From: UBA5109 sp963975155
GTDB taxonomy: Bacteria > Pseudomonadota > Gammaproteobacteria > Pseudomonadales > Pseudohongiellaceae
DNA: 64,000 nucleotides
Direction: 5' to 3'
Assembly: GCA_963975155.1 (NCBI GenBank)
Contig: CAXBFG010000002.1
Coordinates: 418,439-482,438 of the forward strand
Each line of letters opens with the position of its first letter. Positions within the stretch are counted from its first letter, which is position 1. Below the pieces are notes generated by a model. That model had not been told where the DNA came from. It saw only the letters and a list, made by a program, of their open reading frames with translations, and did no database searches. Positions 1 through 8,961 of this stretch are shown in pieces. The position numbers and the translations under genes were made by a program.

Positions 1-571
1 TCTCACCCATCCCTACTCCAATAACCAAAGGACTGCCGCTGCGAGCCACGATTATCCTGTCGGGTTGCTCCTTGTTAATGATTGCCAAGCCATAGGCCCC
101 TTCCAGTCTGGCAACAACGTTTTTGACTGCCCGTATAAAATCTGTAGATGGCTTTTGCAATTCGGCATGTATTAAATGCACGATCACTTCTGTATCCGTC
201 TCTGTTACAAAATTGTAACCAGCTTTAACTAGCTCCTGTTTTAGGCTTATATAGTTTTCAATGATGCCGTTATGTACAAGGGCCAAACTATCTGAGGAGC
301 AGTGTGGATGAGCATTAGCTTCTGATGGTTTACCGTGCGTTGCCCAGCGTGTGTGAGCAATACCGAGGGTCCCTTTCGCAGGATCAAGAGTAACAGCTTC
401 TTCTAGCGCAGCTACTTTCCCCACTGTTTTTATGCAATGAATGATATTTTTTTTCTTATCAATAACGGCTAGACCTGCTGAGTCATAACCTCGATATTCC
501 AGCCTTTTTAATCCTTCAATTAAAATATCTGAAACTTTACGCTGCCCAATAGCACCAACTATTCCGCACAT
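1..571 (-). CDS. glmS: glucosamine-fructose-6-phosphate aminotransferase, N-terminal part
   Basis: Makes glucosamine-6-phosphate from fructose-6-phosphate and glutamine, the first step to UDP-GlcNAc. The reading frame starts at ATG 571 and runs off the left edge, so about 190 residues are visible. They form the class II glutamine amidotransferase domain: MCGIVGAIGQR puts the nucleophile cysteine at residue 2, followed by EYRGYDSAG, HTRWATHG and HNGIIENY, all GlmS signatures. The gene begins 12 bases after the glmU stop on the same strand, with a purine-rich GGAAGTGG just upstream, so it is probably cotranscribed with glmU, which makes the end product of the same pathway. The sugar isomerase half lies outside the window. 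Confidence 0.95.
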   Translation of the reverse strand, partial: MCGIVGAIGQRKVSDILIEGLKRLEYRGYDSAGLAVIDKKKNIIHCIKTVGKVAALEEAVTLDPAKGTLGIAHTRWATHGKPSEANAHPHCSSDSLALVHNGIIENYISLKQELVKAGYNFVTETDTEVIVHLIHAELQKPSTDFIRAVKNVVARLEGAYGLAIINKEQPDRIIVARSGSPLVIGVGMGE

Positions 572-583
572 ACCACTTCCTTC

Positions 584-1951
584 TTATTTCTTCGTCGGCC
601 TGTTCCAGCCATCAATATTGCTTTGTTTGCTGCGGCTTAGAGCTAGCTGTCCGGTTTTTATATCTTTGGTAATAACTGAGCCCGCTCCGACTGTGGCCCC
701 GTCAGAAATGGTTACAGGAGCGATCAAGGCCGTATTGGAGCCAATAAACACATCGTTGCCTATCCTTGTCATAGCTTTATTAACACCATCATAATTACAG
801 GTTATAGTTCCCGCGCCAATATTTACTTTTGCCCCTAAACTACTGTCCCCGATATAGCTTAAATGATTGACTTTGCTGCCCTCGCCAATGAGTGCTTTTT
901 TTATTTCAACAAAATTACCAATCTTTGCATGATTTTTTAATTCTGTGCCTGGCCGAATTCTAGCAAAAGGACCAATATTACAATGCATACCTACAAGCGA
1001 GTCTTCAATTATCGAATTAGGAAAAATTTGCGTGCCTTGCTTTATTTGGCAGTTTTTTAAAATACAGTTAGCTCCAATTTTTACATTTTTTTCTAATTCT
1101 ATTTTGCCTTCCAGTATGACATTAATATCAATTTCAACATCTGCGGCAATTTCTGCTTCACCTCTCAGGTCAAAGCGATTGGGATCTATTATTCTTACGC
1201 CCTGCAACATAAATGCTTCGGCCTGTTCAATCTGAAATACTTTTTCTAACTTGGCAAGCTGTAACATATTATTAATTCCGCTGGCCTCAGATTCACTTTC
1301 ACAGCTTATCGTTTCAACCTTGCAATTATCTTCCAAAGCAAGCTCAATAATGTCCGTTAAATAAAATTCCTTTTGCGCATTATTATTCTTGATTCTCGGT
1401 ATCCATTGTTTAAGTTTTATAACCGGAAAGGCCATAATTCCGGTATTAATTTCAGTAATTTTTTTCTGTGTGTCATCCGCATCCTTTTCTTCAACAATTG
1501 CCTCTATTTTGCCTTTGCCATCCCGTATGATTCTTCCTAATCCAGAGGGATTTTTTAAATCACAGGTAAGTACAGACATCGTTTCCGGGTTGGTAACAGC
1601 CAGTAACTTCTCCAGACTGGTTTTTTTTGTCAAAGGCACATCGCCATACAAAACCAGAACCATCGCTTCGTCGTTTAATTTCGGCAGGGCTTGTTCAAGC
1701 GCATGTGCTGTGCCTTTTTGTTCTGTCTGTAATACAAAACCCAAGTCCTTGTTTGCCAGTCTTTGTTCTATTAAGTCTGCCTGATGTCCCACTACCAGGG
1801 TAATATACTCTGGCGACAAACTCTGAGCCGTTACAATTACGTGTTCAACAAGACTCCTTCCGGCCAGCTCATGCAGAACTTTTGGTGTTTCTGAGTACAT
1901 TCTGCTGCCCTTGCCGGCCGCCAAAATGACGATATTTAGGGTAGATGACAT
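584..1951 (-). CDS. glmU: bifunctional GlcNAc-1-phosphate uridyltransferase / glucosamine-1-phosphate acetyltransferase
   Basis: Catalyses the last two steps to UDP-GlcNAc, the precursor of peptidoglycan and lipid A, in the cytoplasm. The 455 residues match the usual GlmU length. The N-terminal nucleotidyltransferase half has LAAGKGSRM (residues 11-19), the GTAHALEQA uridine-binding stretch and NTGIMAF. The C-terminal half is a left-handed beta helix of hexapeptide repeats carrying the acetyltransferase site (GNFVEIKKA, NHLSYIGD, GAGTITCNYDG). It lies downstream of atpC after a 219-base gap and just upstream of glmS, the same order as in Pseudomonas. No pathway-breaking change is visible. Confidence 0.97.
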   Translation of the reverse strand: MSSTLNIVILAAGKGSRMYSETPKVLHELAGRSLVEHVIVTAQSLSPEYITLVVGHQADLIEQRLANKDLGFVLQTEQKGTAHALEQALPKLNDEAMVLVLYGDVPLTKKTSLEKLLAVTNPETMSVLTCDLKNPSGLGRIIRDGKGKIEAIVEEKDADDTQKKITEINTGIMAFPVIKLKQWIPRIKNNNAQKEFYLTDIIELALEDNCKVETISCESESEASGINNMLQLAKLEKVFQIEQAEAFMLQGVRIIDPNRFDLRGEAEIAADVEIDINVILEGKIELEKNVKIGANCILKNCQIKQGTQIFPNSIIEDSLVGMHCNIGPFARIRPGTELKNHAKIGNFVEIKKALIGEGSKVNHLSYIGDSSLGAKVNIGAGTITCNYDGVNKAMTRIGNDVFIGSNTALIAPVTISDGATVGAGSVITKDIKTGQLALSRSKQSNIDGWNRPTKK

Positions 1952-2170
1952 CTAAGTTTCGCTCTCATTATTTACTTCATCTTGAACAGCATAAGATACG
2001 CAGCATAACAAAAAATGGCTTTACAGGCCTTATACTTGCACACAAAAACACATGCTTTTAAATGTAGGATAAAGAAACTGGAAGAGTCTCTGGGTGGGGC
2101 TTGAGATGTTAAAGCTTTTAAGAGGACTTTGTCCCAAGAGGCATTAGCTCTTTTTCACCTAAAAGTTAAA

Positions 2171-2596
2171 TTAACCACCCAGTTTTTTTCGAAGTTGTTG
2201 GATGGTGCGAATTTGTGCTGCGGCCTCAGCAAGTTGAGATGCCGCTTTTGAATACTCAAATTCTGCACTCTGGTTAGCAATTGCCGCTTCAGCTTCCTGC
2301 CGTGCTTTTTCAGCGGTCGCCTCATCTACATCATGGGCCCGAATAGCGGTATCAGCCAGTATGTTAACTGTGCCTGGCTGCACTTCCAGGAATCCTCCGG
2401 AAACATAATATATTTCTTCTTCTCCGCCGGCTTTAATAACTCGAACCGGCCCTGGAATAAGAGCAGTTAGAAGAGGGGCATGGCCTGGATATATACCCAG
2501 ATCCCCTAAACTGCCAGCAGCCACTAGTGATTCAATTTCACCAGAGAAAATTCTGTTTTCTGCGCTGGCTATATCACAATGAAAGGAATTTGCCAT
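2171..2596 (-). CDS. atpC: F1Fo ATP synthase epsilon subunit
   Basis: Epsilon subunit of F1, part of the central rotor stalk and an inhibitor of ATP hydrolysis. At 141 residues it has the normal length. An N-terminal beta sandwich (residues 1-85; GDLGIYPGHAPLLTAL is the family signature) is followed by a C-terminal helical hairpin rich in Ala, Glu and Lys. It is the last gene of the atp operon, 19 bases after atpD. Downstream lie 219 bases before glmU. Short inverted repeats occur there, but no convincing terminator. Confidence 0.96.
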   Translation of the reverse strand: MANSFHCDIASAENRIFSGEIESLVAAGSLGDLGIYPGHAPLLTALIPGPVRVIKAGGEEEIYYVSGGFLEVQPGTVNILADTAIRAHDVDEATAEKARQEAEAAIANQSAEFEYSKAASQLAEAAAQIRTIQQLRKKLGG

Positions 2597-2615
2597 GATA
2601 GTCTCTGCTTTGCTG

Positions 2616-4031
2616 TTACGCTTTGGCTTTTGCTTTTAAGGTTTTAGCTTTTTCTACAGCTTCTTCGATGCCGCCTACCATGTAAAATGCCTGCTCCGGC
2701 AAATCATCGTATTCTCCTGCCAAAATTGCTTTAAAGCCACTGATCGTATCTTTCAGGCTCACATATTTTCCAGGGGAACCGGTAAACACTTCAGCCACGG
2801 TAAAGGGCTGTGAAAAGAAACGTTCAACTTTACGGGCCCGGCTGACTGCCAGTTTGTCTTCTTCTGACAATTCATCCATACCCAAAATTGCAATAATATC
2901 TTTCAGCTCTTTGTAGCGTTGCAGTATTGACTGCACACCACGGGCGACATCGTAATGTTCCTGGCCGATAGATAACGGATCAAGCTGGCGAGAGGTTGAA
3001 TCAAGCGGATCCACAGCAGGGTAAATACCCAGAGACGCAATATCACGTGACAATACGACTGTTGCATCCAAATGGGCAAAAGTAGTTGCCGGGGAAGGGT
3101 CAGTTAAGTCATCGGCAGGAACATAAACAGCCTGAATCGATGTGATAGATCCTGTTTTAGTTGAAGTAATACGCTCCTGCAGAGCCCCCATTTCTTCAGC
3201 CAGAGTCGGCTGATAACCAACCGCAGAAGGCATACGTCCGAGCAAAGCAGAAACTTCAGTTCCTGCCAGGGTGTAGCGATAAATATTGTCGATAAAGAGC
3301 AGTACGTCACGGCCTTCATCGCGAAATTTTTCAGCCATCGTCAATCCTGTCAGCGCAACACGTAACCTGTTTCCCGGCGGCTCATTCATCTGACCATATA
3401 CCATGGCAACTTTAGAGTTTTTAAAGTTATCAGTATCAATAACCTTGGCTTCCTGCATTTCATGATAGAAGTCATTACCTTCCCGAGTACGCTCTCCAAC
3501 ACCGGCAAATACCGACAAGCCTCCTCGACCAGTAGCAATATTATTAATCAGCTCCATCATGTTGACGGTTTTACCTACCCCGGCTCCACCGAACAGACCG
3601 ACTTTACCGCCTTTTGCAAAAGGACAGACCAGATCGATGACTTTAATGCCTGTTTCCAGCACTTCTTCAGAAGCAGCCTGTTCGTCATAACTTGGTGCTT
3701 TACGGTGGATCGGCATTTTTTCTTTTTCGCCGATTGGGCCACACTCATCAATCGGATTACCCAGTACATCCATAATCCGGCCCAGTGTTTCCTCACCAAC
3801 AGGAACGCTTACTGGGGCACCAGTATCATCTACGCTTAGACCACGGCTCAAACCCTCAGTAGATCCCATTGCGATAGTGCGAACAATGCCATCCCCAAGC
3901 TGCTGCTGGACTTCCAGCGTGATTGCTTTATCAGCAATATTCAAGGCGTCATAAACTTTAGGTACAGAGTCCCTGGGGAATTCCACGTCAATAACCGGGC
4001 CAATAATTTGTACGATGCGACCGCTGCTCAT
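2616..4031 (-). CDS. atpD: F1Fo ATP synthase beta subunit
   Basis: Catalytic subunit of F1, binding and converting ADP and phosphate to ATP. 471 residues. The P-loop GGAGVGKT is at 148-155, followed by the VFAGVGERTREGNDFYHEM block with the catalytic glutamate and arginine, and LLFIDNIYR as Walker B. The last part carries the DELSEED motif (seen as MDELSEED) that contacts gamma. Unusually for an atp operon, the gene is separated from atpG by 189 bases, most of which form an imperfect palindrome (4093-4215) described separately. That element would be transcribed within the operon mRNA just before the atpD ribosome binding site. Confidence 0.98.
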   Translation of the reverse strand: MSSGRIVQIIGPVIDVEFPRDSVPKVYDALNIADKAITLEVQQQLGDGIVRTIAMGSTEGLSRGLSVDDTGAPVSVPVGEETLGRIMDVLGNPIDECGPIGEKEKMPIHRKAPSYDEQAASEEVLETGIKVIDLVCPFAKGGKVGLFGGAGVGKTVNMMELINNIATGRGGLSVFAGVGERTREGNDFYHEMQEAKVIDTDNFKNSKVAMVYGQMNEPPGNRLRVALTGLTMAEKFRDEGRDVLLFIDNIYRYTLAGTEVSALLGRMPSAVGYQPTLAEEMGALQERITSTKTGSITSIQAVYVPADDLTDPSPATTFAHLDATVVLSRDIASLGIYPAVDPLDSTSRQLDPLSIGQEHYDVARGVQSILQRYKELKDIIAILGMDELSEEDKLAVSRARKVERFFSQPFTVAEVFTGSPGKYVSLKDTISGFKAILAGEYDDLPEQAFYMVGGIEEAVEKAKTLKAKAKA

Positions 4032-4092
4032 TTTAATTTCCTCTTACTTACCAATTCTTTTAAGTAACTTTTATAAAATTTCTAACATTTTA

Positions 4093-4215
4093 GAAAGCGT
4101 TATGTGCGACGCCAAGACGAGGCAAAAACTGTTTTTAGCGAGGGCGCTTACAGCTCAGTAAGTAACCGAGTTGAAAACAGTTTTTAACGAAGTATTGGCT
4201 AGCTTAATAGCTTTC
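4093..4215. repeat. ERIC-like imperfect palindrome in the atpG-atpD gap
   Basis: A 123-base region that can fold on itself end to end. The ends are GAAAGC (4093) and GCTTTC (to 4215). Inner arms AAAAACTGTTTT and AAAACAGTTTTT are exact reverse complements of 12 bases. The centre, read on the minus strand, contains GGTTACTTACTGAGCTGTAA followed by GCGCCC, which resembles the centre of enterobacterial ERIC elements (recalled as CAGTCACTTACTTATGTAAG then CTCC). Size, symmetry and a site within a transcribed intergenic gap all fit ERIC. A second copy-like element lies at 46395-46499. Assignment to ERIC is from memory of the consensus, not from an alignment. Confidence 0.6.
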
Positions 4216-4220
4216 CTCTT

Positions 4221-5081
4221 TTAAACAGCGGCTGCGCCGCCCACGATCTCTGACAATTCTTGAGTAATTGCAGCCTGTCTGGCTTTGTTATAAATAAGTT
4301 GAAGCTCATCGATAATCTCACCGGCATTATCTGTAGCGCTTTTCATCGCGATCATTCGAGCAGCCTGTTCACAGGCATTATTCTCTACTACTGCCTGATA
4401 GACTTGTGACTCAATATAGCGTGTTAACAAGCCGTCCAGTAGTTCTCGGGCATCCGGCTCATATATATAGTCCCAATGATGTTTTAACTCTTCATTTTCT
4501 GTCGCTCGAAGCGGTAATAGCTGGTGAATACTCGGTGACTGAGTCATGGTATTTACAAACTCATTGCCAACCAGAAACAATTTATCAATTTTTCCTTCTG
4601 AAAAACTATCCAGCATGACTTTTACAGCCCCGACAACATCTTCAGCCGCAGGTCTGTCACCAAGGTTACGAATCACAGCGACAACATTACCGCCATAGCT
4701 ATTAAAAAAAGCCGCGCCCTTGGAGCCAACGGTACATATATCGACCTCCGCACCTTCATCATGCCAGGCCTTCATCGATTTGATCATCGTCTTAAACAGG
4801 TTAATGTTTAAGCCTCCACATAAGCCTCGGTCTGTTGATACCAGAATATAGCCAACCCTTTTCACTTCGCGCTCAAGCATATAGGTATGTTTATATTCAG
4901 GTGTTGAGGCGGCAATATGCCCAACTACGCCGCGAATATTAGTTGCATAGGGCTTGCCCAGTTGCATGCGTTCCTGGGCCTTGCGCATTTTGCTAGCAGC
5001 AACCATTTCCATGGCGCTGGTGATCTTCTGAGTATTTTTAATACTCCCGATCTGGTTGCGAATTTCTTTTCCGGCTGCCAT
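4221..5081 (-). CDS. atpG: F1Fo ATP synthase gamma subunit
   Basis: Central rotor shaft of F1. 286 residues. Both conserved ends are present: MAAGKEIRNQIGSIKNTQKITSAMEMVAASKM at the start, which forms one strand of the coiled coil, and ARQAAITQELSEIVGGA at the end, which forms the other. The mid-part contains STDRGLCGGLN, the family signature. It follows atpA after 6 bases. Unlike in most relatives, atpD does not follow directly, because a palindromic repeat lies in between. Confidence 0.97.
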   Translation of the reverse strand: MAAGKEIRNQIGSIKNTQKITSAMEMVAASKMRKAQERMQLGKPYATNIRGVVGHIAASTPEYKHTYMLEREVKRVGYILVSTDRGLCGGLNINLFKTMIKSMKAWHDEGAEVDICTVGSKGAAFFNSYGGNVVAVIRNLGDRPAAEDVVGAVKVMLDSFSEGKIDKLFLVGNEFVNTMTQSPSIHQLLPLRATENEELKHHWDYIYEPDARELLDGLLTRYIESQVYQAVVENNACEQAARMIAMKSATDNAGEIIDELQLIYNKARQAAITQELSEIVGGAAAV

Positions 5082-5087
5082 TAACTG

Positions 5088-6632
5088 TTACCAGGACTGA
5101 GTGCTAATAAATTTATCCAGTGCAGCTTTGAATTTAGCCTCAATATCATCACTGTAATCACCGGTTTCATTAATATTGCCCATGAGCTCTGCCTGTTCGC
5201 TATTCATATAGGACAGCAATGAAGATTCGAAATCACCAATTTTGTTAATTTCGACTTCTTTCAAATATCCACCGTTTGCCGCATACAGCACAACGGCCAT
5301 TTCCGCGACAGATAAAGGAGAATATTGTGCCTGCTTCATCAGCTCAGTTACACGTTGGCCGTGCTCAAGCTGTGAACGTGTGGCGTCATCCAGGTCCGAT
5401 GCAAACTGTGCGAATGCTGCCAGTTCTCTATACTGGGCCAGAGCCAATCGAATACCACCACCCAGTTTCTTAATAATTTTGGTTTGTGCTGCACCGCCAA
5501 CACGCGATACAGAAATACCTGCGTTCATTGCTGGACGCACACCGGCATTAAATAATGAAGTCTCGAGGAATATCTGTCCGTCTGTAATCGAAATAACGTT
5601 GGTAGGAACGAATGCCGAAACGTCACCTGCCTGAGTTTCAATAATTGGCAGGGCCGTCAAAGATCCGGTTTGCCCTTTTATCTCACCATTGGTGATTTTT
5701 TCGACATGCTCAGCGCTCACTCGCGCAGCTCTTTCAAGCAAGCGTGAATGCAAGTAAAACACGTCACCAGGATAAGCTTCACGACCTGGTGGACGACGTA
5801 ATAACAGGGAAATCTGTCGATATGCCCATGCCTGCTTGGTTAGATCGTCATAAATTATCAAGGCGTCCTGACCACGATCCCGATAATACTCGCCCATGGT
5901 ACAACCTGCATAGGGAGCAATAAACTGCATGGCGGCCGGATCGGCAGCACCAGCAGCAACTACTATGGTGTGATCCATTGCGCCATGTTCTTCAAGCTTT
6001 CTTACTACCGAAGCGATAGATGATTGCTTCTGGCCAATCGCAACATAAATACATTTAACGCCAGTTCCTTTCTGATTGATAATGGCATCAATAGCGACTG
6101 CAGTCTTACCAACCTGACGGTCACCAATAATCAGTTCGCGCTGTCCGCGGCCAATCGGCACCATGGCGTCGATAGCTTTCAATCCGGTTTGTACCGGCTG
6201 GGAAACGCCCTGACGTGCAATTACCCCGGGGGCAACCTTTTCTACAGCATCGGTTTGTTTGGCGTTAATCGGCCCCTTACCATCAATCGGGTTACCCAGC
6301 GCATCAACTACACGGCCTTCAAGCTCAGGCCCTACAGGAACTTCGAGGATTCTTTTGGTACAACGACAGGTCTGGCCTTCCGCCAGACTTTTATAATCAC
6401 CCAGCACTACTGCACCCACAGAATCACGCTCAAGGTTTAGCGCCATGCCATAGAGGCCGCCTTCAAACTCAATCATCTCGCCATACATAACATCGGCAAG
6501 TCCATGGATACGAATAATGCCGTCTGACACGGAAACAATAGTGCCTTCATTCTGCGCTTGCGCAGAAATATCCAGACGATCAATTCGCTGTTTAATAATT
6601 TCGCTTATTTCTGAAGGATTTAGCTGCTGCAT
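5088..6632 (-). CDS. atpA: F1Fo ATP synthase alpha subunit
   Basis: Non-catalytic nucleotide-binding subunit of F1, regulating the beta sites. 514 residues, the usual length. The P-loop GDRQVGKT is at 170-177, IIYDDLTKQAWAYRQISLLLRRPPGREAYPGD is the ATP synthase alpha/beta signature region, and SISVSRVGG-type sequence (GISVSRVGGAAQTK) carries the arginine finger. It sits between atpH (15 bases upstream) and atpG (6 bases downstream) in the standard operon order. Confidence 0.98.
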   Translation of the reverse strand: MQQLNPSEISEIIKQRIDRLDISAQAQNEGTIVSVSDGIIRIHGLADVMYGEMIEFEGGLYGMALNLERDSVGAVVLGDYKSLAEGQTCRCTKRILEVPVGPELEGRVVDALGNPIDGKGPINAKQTDAVEKVAPGVIARQGVSQPVQTGLKAIDAMVPIGRGQRELIIGDRQVGKTAVAIDAIINQKGTGVKCIYVAIGQKQSSIASVVRKLEEHGAMDHTIVVAAGAADPAAMQFIAPYAGCTMGEYYRDRGQDALIIYDDLTKQAWAYRQISLLLRRPPGREAYPGDVFYLHSRLLERAARVSAEHVEKITNGEIKGQTGSLTALPIIETQAGDVSAFVPTNVISITDGQIFLETSLFNAGVRPAMNAGISVSRVGGAAQTKIIKKLGGGIRLALAQYRELAAFAQFASDLDDATRSQLEHGQRVTELMKQAQYSPLSVAEMAVVLYAANGGYLKEVEINKIGDFESSLLSYMNSEQAELMGNINETGDYSDDIEAKFKAALDKFISTQSW

Positions 6633-6647
6633 TCTTTTTTTCCCCTA

Positions 6648-7184
6648 CTAGGAACCCATTGCTTCCGCGAGCTTATGCAATTTGCCGCGCACGGAATCAT
6701 CTATTACCAAATCACCGGCGCGTATTACCATGCCGCCGATTAAATTTTTGTCAATCACACTGTGAATTTTTACATCCCGGCTAAGTTTCGCCTTGATCGC
6801 AGTAGCAAGTTGCTTCTCTGTCTCATCAAGTAACGGGAAAGCTGTGCTGATTTCAACGTCTATCGTTTTTTCTTTTTCTGCCTTCAATATGTCAAACAGA
6901 ACAACGATCTCTGAAAGTAAAAGGAGGCGTTTATTTTCAGAAAGTATGTGCACAAAATTCTGTACCTGGGCATTTATTTCTTCGCCACACAAATCGATAA
7001 CAATTTTTGCCTGCTGTTCCCCGGTCAAGGATGGCGAAGACAAAAGGTCTGCGACACGCTGGTTTTTAACGACCAGCGAAAGCTGGGCCAACATGGTTGA
7101 CCAGGTTTTTAAGCCGTCTGAAAAAGCCGCTACTTCAAAAGCAGCTTTCGCATAGGGCCTTGCAATTGTTGTCAGCTCTGCCAT
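6648..7184 (-). CDS. atpH: F1Fo ATP synthase delta subunit
   Basis: Peripheral-stalk subunit that joins F1 alpha to the b subunits. 178 residues. The N-terminal helical bundle begins with TTIARPYAKAAFEVA, the OSCP/delta signature. The C-terminal part has DVKIHSVIDKNLIGGMVIRAGDLVIDDSVRGKL, the typical closing segment. It lies 18 bases after atpF and 15 before atpA. Confidence 0.96.
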   Translation of the reverse strand: MAELTTIARPYAKAAFEVAAFSDGLKTWSTMLAQLSLVVKNQRVADLLSSPSLTGEQQAKIVIDLCGEEINAQVQNFVHILSENKRLLLLSEIVVLFDILKAEKEKTIDVEISTAFPLLDETEKQLATAIKAKLSRDVKIHSVIDKNLIGGMVIRAGDLVIDDSVRGKLHKLAEAMGS

Positions 7185-7202
7185 TCTCTTTTGCTTTCCC
7201 TG

Positions 7203-7673
7203 TTAAAGGCTTTGCGCTAATTTTTCGGTCAGTTTGGCGTGAGCAGCTTCATCGATAGTCGCTTCAAGAATTTTTTCTGCGCCTGCTATGGCAATGCTTG
7301 CCACCTGCTTGCGTAACTGTTCTTTGGCGCGATTTACCTCTTGCTCAATTTCGGCCTGAGCGCCAACGATCATGCGCTGGCCTTCTTCGCGGCCCTGATT
7401 CTTGGCTTCTTCAATGATCTGGGTCGCACGCTTATTGGCCTGATCAATGATGCTGGCCGCTTGAGTTTTAGCTTCTTTCATCTGCGCGGCAACTTTTTCC
7501 TGAGCCTGCTCAAGATCTTTACCGGCTTTATCTGCTGCTTCCAGACCATCGGCAATTCTTTTTTGCCTTTCCGCCAATGCAGCAGTCAACGGAGGCCACA
7601 CATATTTCATGCAGAACCACACGAAAAATGCGAAGGCAATCATCTGACCTAGCATAGTTGCATTGATGTTCAC
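7203..7673 (-). CDS. atpF: F1Fo ATP synthase b subunit
   Basis: Membrane-anchored peripheral stalk. 156 residues. One N-terminal transmembrane helix (about 5-27, MLGQMIAFAFFVWFCMKYVW) is followed by a long charged helix rich in Ala, Glu, Lys and Gln that dimerises. The start is GTG at 7671-7673, giving MNINATML, the same N-terminus as Pseudomonas AtpF. No upstream ATG improves on it. It is 52 bases after atpE. Confidence 0.96.
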   Translation of the reverse strand: MNINATMLGQMIAFAFFVWFCMKYVWPPLTAALAERQKRIADGLEAADKAGKDLEQAQEKVAAQMKEAKTQAASIIDQANKRATQIIEEAKNQGREEGQRMIVGAQAEIEQEVNRAKEQLRKQVASIAIAGAEKILEATIDEAAHAKLTEKLAQSL

Positions 7674-7725
7674 AGTTATACCTCTTGCTTATCTAACATT
7701 TGCTTCCTGCTTCAACCTGCTGTGA

Positions 7726-7983
7726 TTAACCAGCCAGCGCAGCAGTAAAGGGGTTAGCAAAAGTAAACCACATGCCGATCGCAAGACCGATCATGGTGAT
7801 TGCGTCGATCAAGCCCGCAACCAAAAACATTTTACCTTGCAGCATGGGTGCTAATTCCGGTTGACGGGCAGTACCTTCCAGCATTTTCCCGCCAAGTATT
7901 CCGAAACCAATTGCTGTGCCCAGCGCTCCAAGACCCAGTACCAACAGCACGCCTAGTACTGTATTAGCTAATATTAGCTCCAT
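7726..7983 (-). CDS. atpE: F1Fo ATP synthase c subunit
   Basis: Subunit of the membrane rotor ring. 85 residues form two transmembrane helices joined by the polar loop R40-Q41-P42. The ion-carrying carboxylate is D60 (AGLIDAITMIG). The residues after it (Ala, Ile, Thr) lack the Glu/Ser pattern of known sodium-binding c subunits, so proton coupling is inferred. The first helix has the glycine-rich GALGTAIGFGILGGK packing motif. The gene lies 87 bases after atpB and has a strong purine-rich site (GGAGG) before its ATG. Confidence 0.97.
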   Translation of the reverse strand: MELILANTVLGVLLVLGLGALGTAIGFGILGGKMLEGTARQPELAPMLQGKMFLVAGLIDAITMIGLAIGMWFTFANPFTAALAG

Positions 7984-8070
7984 TTTTTTCCTCCAGTTTT
8001 AAAGGTGTTGCTTCACGTTAAATTAATTCTTGCCAGCTTTCATTTTTTATTTCAGTTTTCGTTCTGCTTA

Positions 8071-8931
8071 TTAGTGATGTTCACAGGCCTGACTCAGATA
8101 CACTATAGTGAGCATCATGAAAATAAAGGCCTGCAAAGGTACAACTAATAAGTGGAAAGCCGCCCAGAGAAAATGGGCCGGCAATTGAAATGCCCCGAAC
8201 AAGGCAATCAACAGGAATACGAGTTCGCCTGCATAGAGGTTGCCGTAAAGTCGCAATCCCAGAGAGACAGGCTTGGCCAACAAGGTTGGCACTTCAATCA
8301 ATAAATTAAATGGCATCATTTTCGGGCCAAAAGGCTGAAATGCCAGCTCCTTCAGAAAACCGCCGGTTCCCTTGATTTTGATACTGTAAAAAATAATAAG
8401 TATAAAAATGGAAAGCGACATGCCCAGCGTTATATTTGGATCCGTGGTAGGTACTACACGGAAAGCGATTTCCGGATCACCGCTTACTTTTTGGGCAAGC
8501 CAGGGGAACAAGTCTACCGGTACTAAATCCATGGTGTTCATTAAGAGAACCCAGCAAAAAATGGTCAGCGCTAATGGGGCAATGATAGCGTTAGTGCCGT
8601 GGAAGGTATCTTTTACGCTGGTATCAACAAACTCGTAAACCCATTCAACAAAATTCTGAAAACCGCTTGGGACTCCGCTTGTGGCATTTTTGGCAGCTCT
8701 TCTGAATAAAACAACAAAAATCAACCCTAGCCCTATTGACCAGCCCAGCATATCCACATGAAATGACCAAAAACCCATTTCTGCAACAGCCTCTTCACCA
8801 TGCGCAATACCCCAATGACCCTCGGCATCTTTACCAAAGGTCAAGAATTGCAAATGGTGTTGGATGTACTCACCCTGGGTCTGGGTGTGTTCCGCTGCTT
8901 CGTGAGCTATTTCACCAGCTGTTTCAGCCAT
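8071..8931 (-). CDS. atpB: F1Fo ATP synthase a subunit
   Basis: Membrane stator subunit holding the proton half-channels next to the c ring. 286 residues with five to six hydrophobic helices. The essential arginine is R227 in GLRLYGNLYAGELVF, matching the E. coli R210 context. The N-terminus has a hydrophilic stretch of about 50 residues (rich in Glu, Ala, His) before the first helix, a little longer than in E. coli but common in marine relatives. It follows atpI by 30 bases. Confidence 0.97.
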   Translation of the reverse strand: MAETAGEIAHEAAEHTQTQGEYIQHHLQFLTFGKDAEGHWGIAHGEEAVAEMGFWSFHVDMLGWSIGLGLIFVVLFRRAAKNATSGVPSGFQNFVEWVYEFVDTSVKDTFHGTNAIIAPLALTIFCWVLLMNTMDLVPVDLFPWLAQKVSGDPEIAFRVVPTTDPNITLGMSLSIFILIIFYSIKIKGTGGFLKELAFQPFGPKMMPFNLLIEVPTLLAKPVSLGLRLYGNLYAGELVFLLIALFGAFQLPAHFLWAAFHLLVVPLQAFIFMMLTIVYLSQACEHH

Positions 8932-8961
8932 AGTTTAGCGATTTTCCTGTGTTTTAAACTT

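Noticed and set aside
1952..2170. Terminator of the atp operon
   Set aside because: Only short stems (4 to 5 bases) without a T run were found between atpC and glmU; not strong enough to call.
3462..3839. Open frames on the strand opposite the atp genes and other long genes
   Set aside because: They overlap strongly conserved genes, have no family features or ribosome sites, and are products of codon structure.
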